A stretch of DNA of 64,000 bases, from NCBI GenBank assembly GCA_013399855.1, contig VXAY01002362.1, positions 682,689 to 746,688 of the forward strand, in the 5' to 3' direction. Both the position numbers and the translations under genes were made by a program. This DNA comes from Oxyruncus cristatus. Its lineage: Eukaryota > Chordata > Aves > Passeriformes > Cotingidae. The notes beneath the pieces were generated by a model, which searched no databases, was not told the origin of the DNA, and was given only the letters and a program-made list of their open reading frames with translations. Shown here piece by piece: positions 27,601-40,000 of the stretch. How positions within the stretch are numbered: position 1 is the stretch's first letter; the number at the start of each line of letters is the position of its first letter.

Positions 27601-28031
27601 AGATCCGATCCCAAGACAAGGATCACGTTAGCAGCTACGAGAAGCTCTTTCAGAACTCCAAAGTCACGGTGATCCCCAAGAAGAAGGAACGTCGAGCCAG
27701 CCTGCAGCCCATCAGCCTTGCAGTCTCTCAAGTGAACACAGTAGCCACGAGGAAAGCAAGCCTCCTGCCACTTCACCTGCTTAGACGGAGCAGCGTCAGG
27801 CCAGGATTTGTCATCCCCAAAGTCCGTGTCAGCAAGGCTCCTCCACCCACCTTCCAGCCAGAAAAGGCGAGAAGGAGGAGCAGTGCAAAGGATGACCCCT
27901 ATTTGCAGATTCCCAAATGGAGATACAAGGAGCTAAAAGAGGAGCGAAGGAAGGCAGAGGAACAGGACAAGAATAGAGCACCAGAGACTCAAAAGCTGAG
28001 GCAGGTGTCTCCTGCCCGAAGCAGGACCTGA
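15482..28031 (+). CDS. ANKRD33B: ANKRD33B, three 3' coding exons (5' partial gene)
   Basis: Spliced gene with coding segments 15482-15611, 21104-21244 and 27181-28031. Joined in phase they give 373 residues ending in TGA. The order is ankyrin repeats (about residues 1-125), then a long hydrophilic basic tail. I recognise the human ANKRD33B pattern: [32 protein letters not shown], then [15 protein letters not shown] (210-224), RKASLLPL (281-288), TFQPEKARR and IPKWRYKE (334-341). The human protein is about 494 residues as I recall it, so roughly the first 120 residues are missing. They should sit in an exon beyond the left edge, since no candidate with splice sites was seen in 1-15481. The relative ANKRD33 (PANKY) represses CRX-driven transcription in photoreceptors. 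The role of 33B itself is poorly known, and its ankyrin domain is presumably for protein binding. Both internal introns are phase 1 with GT-AG ends. It converges on DAP. Confidence 0.93.
15612..21103 (+). other. ANKRD33B: ANKRD33B intron between exons at 15482 and 21104
   Basis: A 5.5-kb GT-AG intron in phase 1. No repeat of a known family stands out. It contains a purine-rich stretch at about 18175-18285, a tandem duplication at 19209-19247, a perfect 12-bp hairpin at 20850-20880 and an AT-rich block at 16960-17340 with several GTTAAC and TAATTA motifs. No exon or RNA gene is recognisable. Confidence 0.85.
19209..19247. repeat. Tandem duplication, period 20
   Basis: GTTGGTATTTTT-TCTGTCT occurs twice in a row, with one T difference. 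It lies in an ANKRD33B intron. Confidence 0.9.
21104..21244 (+). CDS. ANKRD33B: ANKRD33B internal exon, ankyrin repeat
   Basis: This 141-nt exon begins with the last two bases of a split glycine codon, then encodes [20 protein letters not shown] and on to [12 protein letters not shown], and ends with the first base of another glycine. It carries the [13 protein letters not shown] ankyrin core at residues 68-80 of the joined product. The acceptor is a pyrimidine tract ending TTTAAAG, and the donor is GCAG|GTACTT. Both flanking introns are phase 1, so the exon is symmetric and its skipping would keep the frame while removing about one ankyrin unit. A strong intronic hairpin lies about 220 bases upstream. 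Confidence 0.92.
21245..27180 (+). other. ANKRD33B: ANKRD33B intron between exons at 21104 and 27181
   Basis: A 5.9-kb GT-AG intron in phase 1, ending in a T-rich tract and GAG. I see no coding exon and no repeat that I can name. A GC-richer block at about 23760-24180 carries a 124-residue open frame on the - strand (23763-24137), but it resembles no known protein and may be an unrecognised old repeat. Confidence 0.85.
27181..28031 (+). CDS. ANKRD33B: ANKRD33B terminal coding exon and stop
   Basis: This 851-nt terminal coding segment follows the acceptor TTTTTTCTTTTGAG. It finishes a split glycine, gives the last ankyrin unit ([17 protein letters not shown], residues 92-108, then FTGR) and a C-terminal region of about 250 residues. 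The tail holds CLQKISECV, the block [20 protein letters not shown], the conserved [15 protein letters not shown], and four Arg-rich serine sites (RRAS, RKAS, RRSS, RRRSS). It ends with a charged predicted helix after [18 protein letters not shown]. The TGA stop is at 28029-28031. GC content is visibly higher than in the introns on each side. An ATG at 27270 is internal and is not taken as a start, because the frame is open back to the acceptor and matches the family there. Confidence 0.93.
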
Positions 28032-29680
28032 TTTAAAGGCAGTTGTTTAGAAGGTTCTTGAGCTACTAGTCTTGTTATCTGAGCAAGATAACAGACTGAA
28101 TGCCTTTGTTGCATGCCCACTGTTCATGGAGCTGGAATACTGAGAAATGGCCTTTAAAGTGCAGAAATACAGCAAGGGTTATGCCACAGCATGTCTGATG
28201 GTGGAGCACAAATGTATTTTGAGGTGGAAGACTTACCAAGTTTACCTGTCTGCTGTTGACAGGAAGTTCTAAGTGGTGCAGTCCACTTGTGGATTCATGT
28301 TTTGCCAGCTCCAGGTGAATGACTGAGAAACACCTTGAAAAACAGCATTTATGTGAAAGGATTATATTTTGTGTTTGTTCATTTTGTAATGGACAAAATG
28401 AAGGAGCTGTGCTTTTGACACTAGACATTCCTCCCTCTCCTTCCATATGTAGATGTATCGCAAGGTTTTATAGTAATAATGAAAAGTTTAAAACATACCA
28501 GTGTTGGTGGCAGTGAAAATCCAGGTCTACAATTGTTGTGGATATACTAAGCACTTTATTTCAATTCCAGTAAACAAAGTTTAAGGATAGGTATTAAACT
28601 GTACGGCTCCATACAGTCTGTGTGGATGCAGGTCTTAATGCATATTGTTTGCTCTGTTGAATATAAAAAGGGCTGCATATGAAGTATCTCTGCAGTTGAG
28701 GTATTCGCATCTTCTGCAGGTATAAATCAAGGGCAGGGACTGATTTCTTTGAAGCACCAGAGAAGCTGAGATAAGTTTTGAATGCCACCATCACCTAAGA
28801 CTTGCCTCCCCTATTAGGTTCCCCTTTGTCCAGTATCTGTTGTCTCCTCTTTAGTCTCAGGGACTTTTTTGTCATTGCATTTAAATGTGAAATAAGGGAG
28901 ATGGTGAGGCACAGGTGGGCTTTTTTCAGGTTGATATTTAAATTCCTGTTTAAAAACCCAAGCTTATTCTGAGCCTTTCCAGATTATAGACAGGACAAGA
29001 ATATTATGCAGCTTGAAGAAGTTCAATTTTCCCAGGTGCTGAGTCCAGCTATACACTACGAATACGCAGTCAGAAATGCATTATCAGGCAGCTCAGGCAC
29101 TAATGTGGCCAGATGTCACTGTAATCTTTGGTACTACACCTCTGGGTGCCCGGAGAGGGCAGTACCTCACCCCTCTCTCTCAACACCGGGAGAAAACCTT
29201 CCCTAGTATGTAAGTGCATCTCCAAGCTGCAGTTCCCACAGGTTGCTGCAGGTTTTTGCAGTCATGTTAAGGCTTCCTTTGGTTTTACCAACAGGCAGCC
29301 TGAGCAGCCTGCCAAACCCTGGCAAATTCTGATAAGGAAGGGCTGTAAACCTGCTGCTTGCTGAAGAAAGATTATGTTCGTAGAAGTAGAGGTCAAACAC
29401 AAACAGCAAGTCATACAGCACATCTCAGTGTAAGGTTGTGCTCAGGTTTTGTGCCTGTTTGAGCTGAAATGTGCTGTGGTGTGTCCTCCTGAAGGTGTTG
29501 CTGTGCTGGAAGCCAGGCAGACCCCAGCTGCTGCTGTCACTGGCTTCTCCCTTCAATTAAAGAGAGGGGAAACTTTTCCATCCTTTACTCCCGCAGCACA
29601 AAATCTGGCTGTGGTCTCACTGAATTTGTAATGAAACTGTGCATGTCATGGGAGAAATAAATTCAGTTGATAGAAAACTA
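28032..29680 (+). other. ANKRD33B: ANKRD33B 3' untranslated region (end uncertain)
   Basis: Sequence directly after the TGA stop must begin as 3' untranslated region. The first AATAAA on this strand is at 29656-29661 and another is at 30526-30531. Neither has a strong GU-rich downstream element, and the human transcript has a long 3' end as I recall, so the true end may lie farther right. The end given here is only the first possible signal. Confidence 0.3.
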
Positions 29681-32600
29681 GTGCTCAGATCAGCACTGCC
29701 AGCTCGCATCTGCAGTGTCAGGGCTTGACAGAGGTTATGACAGATGTCTGAAACAAGGATTTTTACACACAGCCTGTTCTTTGTACTTCTTGCTGGAGTA
29801 GCTGTGCTGGCCAGACTGCCCTCCCAGGTCAGAGCTGGAGGAATACGCATCTGCTAATACACTTCCCCAGTCCTGTGAATATAAAGAGGATTTTAGTCTG
29901 CAGGTGCATCAGTGCTGTGCAGCTCATAGGCACCAATTTTACAGTGGCTTTGGAGTGACCAGAATATAAGCTGACCTCATTACTTTGGAGAGTAGGAAGA
30001 CAATCTTTTAGCTGTCTGTGACAAAGCTATCAGGATGGAGTTCGAATTGAATTGGTTTGAATGGTTTAACTAATAATTTTTGTTTACTGCCAACCTAGCG
30101 TTTTGAAGATTAGCACTCAGATTCAGCATCTGAAAAGCAACCTGTGCTGCAGGTGAGCACTTGAATTTGCACTTTCAGTATCACTTGCAAGAGACAGACA
30201 ATTGACAGGTGCTCTCAGGGATTAACATACAGTATGTTAGAATTGGGGGCTGAAAATTAAGCCCATTTTCTAATCCTTTGTACTTTACTGTGTTTATGTG
30301 TATAAATATGTGATATTTCCATTAAAAGAGGCACAAGCTGTTAAATTTATTTGGCAACCTTATTCTTCAGAGGGGTTTGGGGATGCTGCCTTTCACTTTT
30401 CAGGAGATCTAAAAGCCCATTCATTTCACCAAAGGACTTGTCAGCACCACCTGAAAGCAGTTTGGTTTCCTTGGAAGGAGTCACTTCCTGGGTTAACTTC
30501 CACTCCTTGTGAATTTTTCCATGGGAATAAAAGAAAACCACTGCATTTGTCCCCTATCGGGCTTTGTCTGACCATCTCAGTGGAGACAGAAGTCGTTGCT
30601 TTGCTGGCCTGCGGCCACATTGCTCTGCTGTAAGCATGCAGTCCCTTGGCACCCTTACGGACAGTGTGGCTCCATTTTGTGCATCTGTGTAAAGTTTTGC
30701 ACTTGCTAGTTTTGGAAATGCAGGCACAGGTCTTTGTGTCTCCATTGCCTTCCTCCCCTGCTCCCTCACTGCCTCCCAGCTGTCTTCTCCTCTTCATCAC
30801 TGTCCTCACCCTAAGTGCTGCACCTCTCACTCATTTTTTATTGCCTGTCTGAAGGCTGCAGTGGTCAAAGCTCCCACACAACATGCTTATTGAAACCTGT
30901 GGCAAAAGGACCATAGCAGAGGAGGAGGCATACCTGGCTCTCTTCCATCCACCTGCCCACCTTGAGTTCCTGCAGCCAAGGAGAATTTAATTTCTGCTGC
31001 GTCAGCACAAATAGAGTGGTTTGATTTGTGTTTTGTTGTGGTTTGGTGGTTTTTTTCCCCGGGAGACTCCTAACTATGAAATGCCAGGCAATACTCTCTG
31101 CACTTCAGGTTGTTCCTGATCACTCAAGCAGCACGGTTTACCTCCCAAAAAAGAGCATGCAAACCCTTGGCAGCACCTCCTGGCAGCTGGTTGAAGGGAA
31201 GGAAGAGGTGCTGCTGGAGAAGGGGGCTCCCACAGAGAGAAAAGGGACACTGATTCTTGGGGTTGAGCAAGGTTTTCTACGTGCCTTCAATACCAGGCTG
31301 TAGTCTCACACATTAGTGGAAAGGATGCTCCTGAGCATTGAGAGTGAAACTGGAGGACGGGCTGTGTCTTCCTTCACAGCCATTGCTTGCCTTAGTACAC
31401 AGTGAACATGTCACCATGATGCTCACTCACCAGGAAGCTCCCAACCCAATAGGCTGACTTAATTCTGCAGTAAGAAGCAGGGATTTAATATAGTGATGGT
31501 GGAAAGTGAAAGTCCAAGCATTTCCCAACATTCTTTAAAATTATATTGTGGTCTCACCTCTGGTGAGCAATGATGTCATAAGGAAGAGACCACCATGGAA
31601 GGTTTTTCAGATGGGAACAGAGAATTACATACAATTGCCTCCTTGTGTCACTATGTATTATTCATTTGGGGTTTTTTTATGCCAATGAAAAACTGTTCCT
31701 TAGGCCTTGACAAAAATCCTCACTGGGCTTCTTCATTGAATGTGTTTTTCTTAATAGTCCTTAATTCTCATGCTGTCCTGCTGATGTATAGATATTAAGG
31801 CAGCCGGTAAAAAAACACCTTGAATAGAAAAATGGCATACAGATATGAAATATTCTCTGATGGTATTTCTTTTTTATCATCTACATTTCAGCAGGACATT
31901 TCCAAAATCTGTGACTGAAATTAGGACACAATATGTATAATATGCTGACTTGCAGATGGTCTGAACTGAAGCCTTCCCTTTTCTGTAATTCCTGCAATGC
32001 AGCATGGTTTTGTTAGGTCTGCTCATTGTGCTTGATGACTTAACACTCCACAGTTTGTTTAGACACCCCACAGCCATAGGTGGGCAACAAGCTGGAAAGG
32101 ACATTTGTGTCCCTCTCCTCAGCCCATGTATTCCTGCTTGCCCCCAGCAAACCCAGCATTTTGCTGCATTAGTTTTCTGCAAAGTACTAAAGTATTCTAA
32201 ATAATAATAAATATTAAATGAACATAAAGCAAATAAATTAAAAACATTAATAACATTACAGAATATTTACGCAGCAGTGACTTTGGACAGAGTTGTAAAA
32301 GAATTGATCAGAGGTTGGGGAAAATGCCATGTTGACAACCAGATAGTCAAATAAACCTGTCACCCAGCAGGCTGGCCACCAGGGACCCTCTCCAGACTGC
32401 AGAGCAACCCAGCTACCAACAGTTATGAGTTAAGATAAACACAAAGTCAAAATAACAACCAATAACAGGGAACATTATATAGGCCCTTCTCTGTGTACCT
32501 GTGCTAAAGATGTTCAAGACGGCCAGGCCTGTCCTGTAGAGAAATAAATGCTGCCTGTAGGAGCTGAAGACCAGAGGCAGGCTGCAGGGAGGTGGCAGGC

Positions 32601-35600
32601 TGGCTGTAGGATACACACAGAGAACACAATGAAAAACTGAAATCATCTTGTTCAGAAAAGGAGACATCAAGGAATTGATTCTGGTATGGACATACTCTTT
32701 AAATGAGTCCAAGATTGCTCCTCTCTGTTGACATGCAGGCCAAGAGGTCATTTTTTAGGCTGGGAAACACAAACCAGGGCTTCAGATATGCTGTGAGGCA
32801 AAGGCTTCCTCAGAAATAAAACTATTCAGCAGTCTAACTAGCTCACACAGGGATAGTCCTGTATCAACTCAGTTCAACTGGATACTCCTCAGGAGCTGTA
32901 AAAGTTGTCTGATAATCCTGGAGACACTTTCTCTAGAATTTACCCCCAACCCATAAGAAAAAAATGAAACAAAAGAAACCCTGCTACAAATCCCCAGGTA
33001 TCATGTCCCCCAACCACCTTTTCCGCTTGCAGAAGGTCAAGGTGGGGGTTACTTCCAGGGAAAGACTGTTTGGAAAGTCCACCAAGACAGAACAAGACAG
33101 AAAAACTGTATTCAGAAACGTAGTGTTTTAAATGTTTCTGACCATAGCTCTCAAGTCATCCAAGTAAGAAAAGTATTCACAGATACCTCCAACAGTACTA
33201 CAGGCCACCCCAGTATTACAAGGAAGCCTGGAGAATGCCACATGGCAAATGAGAAGGATCAACTCATCTTGCTTCGGAGAACAGGAATTTTCTTCCGTCT
33301 GGAGAATTCCTATGTACAGCTAAATATCATATTTATGGAAAACTTCATAAACTCTGGACCTTTTTTGCACTGGCTGTGGAGCTGCTGACCTCTGGGAAGC
33401 ATAAATGACATCAGCCAGATCCATACTTAGACCGAGATGTGTTTTAAAATGCTAAATACACTAAATAAAGATATCCCAAACTTGGTAAACTGGATGCTCC
33501 AAATCAGATCCTTACCTATAAAATACCTGTATAATTAAATGATTTAATGATATTAAATTAAACCTTACCTATAGAACTACCTATTGGCAACATGGTCACA
33601 CATATTTTTCCTTCATATGTAAAGTAATTGTTTTATATATAAGTTTACAAATTTATAAAATATAAACATATTAAAAACCCCTTACCTCCCAGTGATAATG
33701 TAGAGCACTCAAGTATGTTAATGATGACCACCTCTAAAAAAGCTAGTATTTACATGTTCTGTAAAAGGAACAAATTCAGGATACAATATGAAGGCTACAA
33801 ATGGAAAACAGACCAGCTGCCTTTTCACTGAACACTGGAGCACTTGCACGTGAAGAGGAAGGGGATTATGTGAAAAATTGTACTTAATTGGATGAATAAC
33901 ATTATTATGCATAATAATTTTGCCTAGTCAGGTTTAAATTTGCCACTTGTCTTGGCACATTTGAATTTACAATGGTTGTGGGATGCTTTTGTGTCTATAA
34001 AACTGTGCACAGGTTTGTGGATAATTAGTGGGCCAAATGCTGCTGTTTCAGTCTGCTCTCAGGAAAACAGGAGGTTGGGAAAATGGGTTCAGGTGGTTCA
34101 TTTTCCCCTTCCCATTGCAGCAGTTTCCTCTACTTGGCCCAAGCCCTTCCTCCCAAACAGATGAAAAATAAACAGGAACCCTCAAGAGGCAGATGTGCAG
34201 AATCCATATTCACAGGTGCCATCCTGGATGCATTCAGGGATTTCTCATAAGACACTGATCATGCAGCGAGCTCCTTTAAATGTGGATCAAGAAAGGGGCA
34301 CAGGAATTGCTTCAACATCTCTGCTCCGTGTGTGTGCACATGCACGTGTGTGCCCATGGTATTTTTACTCTTGGTGCCATAGTAACTGAAGTCAGCTCAG
34401 TGCAGCTTTAACCACCAAAGCTGCTTTCTGAATCTCTATACACAGCTTTCTGCTGACAAAGGTGATAAAATATTTACTTTCCAACCACATCCGGCAGCGG
34501 GAGTTAAGGTTTACTTGTGTTTGCTGCCACTATACTGAAGCTTCTTGCAGAAGCCAGTAGTGTGGAGATGTTCTGCATTATCATGTGAGAGCGTTACTAG
34601 GAGACAAATCAATAAGAAAGTGGGGAATTTAAGTAATGGCCCCACTAAAATTCTGTTCCAAAACAAGGTGAAGTAGTGTTTCAAAAAATATGTACAAACA
34701 TAGTTGTACTGAAAGCAGACATGCTGCCTTGTAAGTTTGGCTGCTTTCCCAGGGAAGTGTAGTCGAATAGTTGCCACGCAGCATTTACCCAGCTTCTGTG
34801 GAAGGGAAATGTGGCCTTTGACCACCCGGTATCCTTTCCAAAAACTGCAGTCACAGCCTCCCGAAGTGCATCCGTGTGAGTGAAATAAAACATTTGTTTG
34901 GTGAGCAATAGAACTGAAGAGACCAGCCATATTACATTAATTTTTCTTCGTTTTCCTCACAAAAATTTGTTTAGCAAACTCAAATTTAACTAATTCACTC
35001 AGTTAAAAACATTCTTTGTGGATGTTTTGCATGATCAATTTTTCACTTGTGATTTTTGAAAAACGTGAGTTTTATTCTTTGCATGATTGACTACATTATG
35101 CCTTTTTTTTTGTTCACGGGTACAATGAGTGGTGTTTGCCTGTGGTTTCCCAGCCCGTACAAGGCGACCTCCAGTAAGAGCCTGTTTAGGCTTATATAGG
35201 GTTTCCTATACCTGCCCTCCTAAGAGTCCGTGCCTGTTCTTTGCTAGAAGAAACTGTCAGCTGCTGCGTGGCTGATCCTCAAAAACCAATCTTTGCTGTG
35301 TGACAGCAGCTGTTTTGGTCACGGTGACTGATGGGCACTAGTTTTGGTTGTATGCTCAAACTGGGCTCTCCACATTCCTGGATAATCACTTGCCCAACAA
35401 TTTGCCTGTTTATGAGCCTTAAATATCCTGAACTGTCTTAGGGTTTCCCTGACTGACTAAGCTACTGTGCTTAGTGAGAAAGCTGAGGGAAAAGTGCTGT
35501 ATGTCAGCTGTCCAAAGAGGAAATAGCCAGATATCCTGGCATGGTCTGTTCTGTGTTTGAAAACAAAACCAGAAAAACCAGTTGAGCTTGTTTAACTGAA

Positions 35601-36149
35601 AATTAAGCTGAACAAATGTGCACAAACTCTCTTGGGTTGGTTTTAATCAGGCTAATATTCACTTCACTTAATCAATCAGAACCAGTTTGAGATTAAAGCA
35701 ATATAAATTATTTACCCTGAAATCAGTTTCCACACAGAAAACTGTGTCAGCTTAACTAAATTGTTTCCAGTGAAGAGGGCTGCCTTTCCATATCCTTGAC
35801 CTGGGGGAAGGCTTGGACCTGGGCTTTCTTCTGACCTGAGCTAGTTTCCTTGCAGCTTTTGGTTTTTTCCAGTAAGGTGCTTGTTTCTCTCTCCAGCTGC
35901 TCACTGATGAGCTCTCTCACAGACAGCAGAGTCAATGGCTTCTCCTGGCGCAGTTTAGTGCCTCTTGCTCACCTTTGGCTAACTACCAGTCTCACAACTG
36001 CCACGGACCCTTCCCTTCATGCCATCTCCAGCACCACGCTGTAGCTTTGCTCTGACATTGGGATTTGGGACACTCTAAATGCCTGCATGCAGTGCTGGGT
36101 AAGAACCGCATTGTCACCGTCCTCTGCAGAGAACTGCTCTCTTTCCATC

Positions 36150-36345
36150 AAGAAAAACACTGGCCTAATCTTTAATTCAAGGCTGTCTTTTGAGGATCAC
36201 AGCCCCAGATCAGGAACAAAGTGAGCCTGACAACAGTCACAGGCAGAAGATGAAATATTAATCCATACTTTTCGTGACATCCAGACTGGATTATAGTAAT
36301 TCCCTGTCTGCAGGTCTCCCAAGGTCGCCTCCTACAAAACACAAC
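36150..36345 (+). mobile_element. Degraded L2-like LINE reverse-transcriptase relic
   Basis: Conceptual reading gives KNTGLIFNSRLSFEDH from 36153, then AEDEILIHTF, then, after a one-base shift, VTSRLDYSNSLSAGLP near 36274-36320. This is the order and spacing of the C-terminal reverse-transcriptase region of L2 and CR1-like LINEs (GVIFDxxLSFxDH ... AEILIHAF VTSRLDYCNxLLAGLP). Stops and frameshifts show it is long dead. Flanking sequence from about 35880 to 36440 may belong to the same insertion but is not recognisable. Confidence 0.72.
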
Positions 36346-36944
36346 TTGTACAGAAGCCAGCCATGGGATTTAACCATGTACTGCAGACAAACAGCTCACC
36401 TTCCAGACTCTAAGCTTGGGGCTTGTCTGGAGACCTCTGTTCCTTCTTTATCTCCAGGTATGCTCTTCAATTGCCAGGTGTAGATACCATTCATAACTGT
36501 AGCCATTTTTAGTCACTAAAAAAAAAATCCCAGCTTCAGGATGTGTGACAGAAAAAAAGTGCATAAAATCTATAAATATGGTAGGAAAGTCTAAAAATAT
36601 GGTACACAACCTCTGGCTCTTTCCCTCCTAAGCCCATTATCCCAGGACACAGGACATATATTATACTGGTCACTCTTCTTCTAGAGGATTGAATCACATT
36701 TCCTCAGGGCTTGAAAAAGCAACAAAATGAGGCCATGTGAAGAGCTGAGTGTTGTACACCAGTCAACTCAGATATGACTAAAGTAAAGAGAATGTGAGGT
36801 TGAATGAGAGAAAGAAAACTACCACCACAAGAGGATATGGCTAAAGAAAACACCGAGGGGAGAAAACAGGTTAAAGCCAACATCACCATCTGGATATTTC
36901 CCGAAGTATCAAAGCTGCAGCTGTTCCTGTGTTGAACCTAGTGC

Positions 36945-37015
36945 AGGGCTTGTTCCAGCCAGACTTGCTTACCTCCTATGTGCCTCAGTTTCCCCATTAA
37001 TTAAAGAGAAATATT
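36945..37015 (+). mobile_element. Possible MIR-type SINE relic
   Basis: ACTTGCTTACCTCC followed by TGTGCCTCAGTTTCCCCATT matches the well-known 3' part of MIR SINEs (cttaacctctctgtgcctcagtttcctcat). The match is short, so chance or another core-SINE is possible. An L2-type relic lies 600 bases upstream, and MIR depends on L2 machinery. Confidence 0.4.
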
Positions 37016-40000
37016 TTTCAAAATCCCAAGTAAATTCATAAGGTCAGCTCTTGGTTATTAGGTAATGAGGGAAAAGGACGGATGGAAAAATCCATAGAAA
37101 CAAAACCACATAATGAAAACTATGTCAGTCAAGCAAACAGAGCACATGACATCTATTGGCTTTGGAAAACCACATAAAGCTCTTTACAGATGGTAGAGAC
37201 AGTTTGGAGAGCAGGGGCCAGAGTGGAGCCTGAGGTGGTCCCAGTAGCAGCCCTCAGATGTCAAATGATGGTTAGGCCAGACACACCCAGAAAGTAGATC
37301 ATGTGCTGCTCATGGCTGGAGAGTGGTTGAACCCACACAGCTTCTGGAGACAAGGAAGGGCAAGAGTGCTTATGCATTCTCTACAGTACAGATATATAAT
37401 ATCAAAGGTATCCTTCTTCAAAACCCATGGGGGGAAAAAACTGTATACTTCCCTCTGAATAACAGGAAACTGATAGTATCTTCAGTTTGTTTTTCCCACT
37501 AAGTGATCTCCTTAGGTAAATGAGTATTTGCTGTATAGCAAAAAGTACACTGAAAGCTTTGTCTGGAAATACAAGACTAAAAAAGTTTTGCATTATACAC
37601 CACCACCATGCCCTACTTTTCTGAAGAGTTCCAGCCTTTGAAGATTCCAGTGGGCTATTTAACAGATTTATGAAGTTATGAAAGCAAAAGTCAGGTCTGT
37701 GCTGTATAAATGCCATTAAATCCCAGTGTTGCCATTTCCCATTAGCTGGGCTCTTCTGAAAGCCTTGTGCAAGCCAAGAAGACACATCAGAGGATGACAC
37801 TTAAAAGGAATTAAATGAAGTCAGGGCAGGGAAAAAGAGGAGGGAGAGGCAGCAGCAGTAACCCAGTAAGTCAAACAAAGTCAAGATCTAATTTAACAGT
37901 GATCATCCCCCACCAGTTATTTAAAAATCAACATCTCCTATGGACATGAGTCTTCTTACAGAATTGTGCACTTTTACCCACCTGAAATAGCCTTTGGATT
38001 CCTAGACTCAGGGAAGAGTGAAGACACCCTTGGGGCCTGAAGATCTCACCCCGTGCCAGAGCGAATGTGCTGGTCATGTCACAATTACCAAAACCAACCC
38101 AACCCTGTGATAATTAAGCTTATGAAATGAGTGCAAGGTGCCTTAAGTATGCATTAATGAAAGTTTTAAGAGAAGCAGGCATTTCACTACTTCTAGTTGG
38201 GGCAAGGCTGCTTTTTAAATAGGCTGTGCAGTTTTCAAGCATCAGCTTTGTCTCAGTTCCTTTCAACTTGTCCAGAAATGTAGTTGAGACTGCTGATGTT
38301 CGGATGGGATTGTAAAACCTTTCTAGGCACCAAGAGAGAGTCACGAGTGAGCATGAAGCAGGTGGTGATAAACTGGGCTCTGAGGATGATCCAGTCAGCT
38401 AAGCTCAAGTGCTGACACAGGCTGGAGGAAACACAGCACTTTATCATCTGATTTATACAAAGTTACTGAACTAAATAGAAAAATTAATACTGTGGTCAGT
38501 ACAGGAGTCAGTCATCTTATTTTGATACGAACTTGCATGCATTTTACCCCGCTTTCAGCTTCAGTTTTAATGATGTTGTCATTCGCTAACTTTGGGCTTC
38601 GGAGCCAACAATGCTATTAAGATGCATGAAGAGTACTTTTTTTTCTTTAAAACTAGTTTTTAGGCAGTCAGAAAAGCTGTACATCATTGCACTGGTTACA
38701 CTGCTCACATTTCCAAGGTAGCATCAAGAAAACTGTAGTGGTGGGAAGGAGTTTAAGTAGGAATTCTTGAGCATCAGACTACATCCATACCTCCACAGCA
38801 AAGTCTATACCTGAGAAATTATTTGGGAGCCACTCATACCTTTCCTAGGATTCCTTGCCAAGTGTTTCCGCTAATTTCAATATATACATCTTTCCTTTGA
38901 CAAAATATCTACTGAGTCGGGCAGTGAATGCTGGGATGCTGGCAGAGCATGTAGCTATTTAAGGGCTTTTTCACATCTGTTTTCACAGGCAAACCCTATT
39001 AAATTGTAACAATAAACCACATGGATTTAACTGGTAAGCAATCAATTTCCATGAAAGATAAAAGCTTTCACTGAAATGGGCTAGAAATCCAAATCCCTTA
39101 AAATCCGAGTCCGCATTCTAAACACCATGCTCTAGGCATTGCTGTAAACACTGCTTATTGAGGGACTCAGTTTGTGCTTTTCTTAGGTTACTCAAAAGCA
39201 TCACCAGCAGACGCAGTCACATGTGGTGTGTAACCCCACGTATTTTATGTCTGGTACAAACTCAAAACATATTCCGTGGTCCAGAACAAAACATTCTTTT
39301 TGGCCCCTCTCCCGTCAGCTGCTCACCAGCAACAAGCCTTCCCGGGCTCTCCTAAAGAGTAGTGCCTGATGGCTGGATGCCACTGGTCACCACAAATGCT
39401 GGGGCTCCCTGAGCTGTCTGACCCCCGAAGACTGTGCAAGGCAGTGTCCTGAGAAGTGGCCCTGGCAGTGGCTGGCCCTCCAAATTCCTACATCAGTGAC
39501 ACTGATGTAACACTGTAAACCTCAGAAACCCTCACCAAGGAAGGGTACAGAGATCATATTCTGGTCTTCCATGTAGGCCCCTGGCTAAGACCCAAGGCTG
39601 TGCACTGCATCATCCATAGAACTGACTGGGAGAGAACAACACCAAGAGACTCATCTCTAATACGAAAAGATATTGAGAACACTCAAAACCACTGCTACTT
39701 TATAACATCTTTTAGGCTTTGTTGTTGCTCCAAGGCAGCCTCGAAAAGCCTTGTCTTTGAGTAACTAATTGTTTTTTTCCCTGATGTGCAATGTCTGTCA
39801 TGCCTAGATTCTCCCAACTTAGCTGACTCCAGGGGAAATTTCTGAGCAGAGCCATTTTGGTTTTACCATTTCTCTCCTTGCTGAGAGGTTCCCATCTGGG
39901 ATGTTGGCAACAGCAAATGCCCAGCTAGGTGCTCATGAGTGTATTACTCACGCATGTCCCAGTTGTCGTGTCCAAAACATACATGCTCATGATTTGCTTA

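Noticed and set aside
27417..27776. 119-codon open frame on the - strand
   Set aside because: Shadow of the ANKRD33B terminal exon, which has clear family similarity on the + strand.
34511..34930. 139-codon - strand frame
   Set aside because: No recognisable family and irregular composition. Expected by chance in this much sequence.
37402..37800. 132-codon - strand frame
   Set aside because: Longest unexplained frame in the intergenic interval, but it shows no domain, no signal peptide and no conserved motif.
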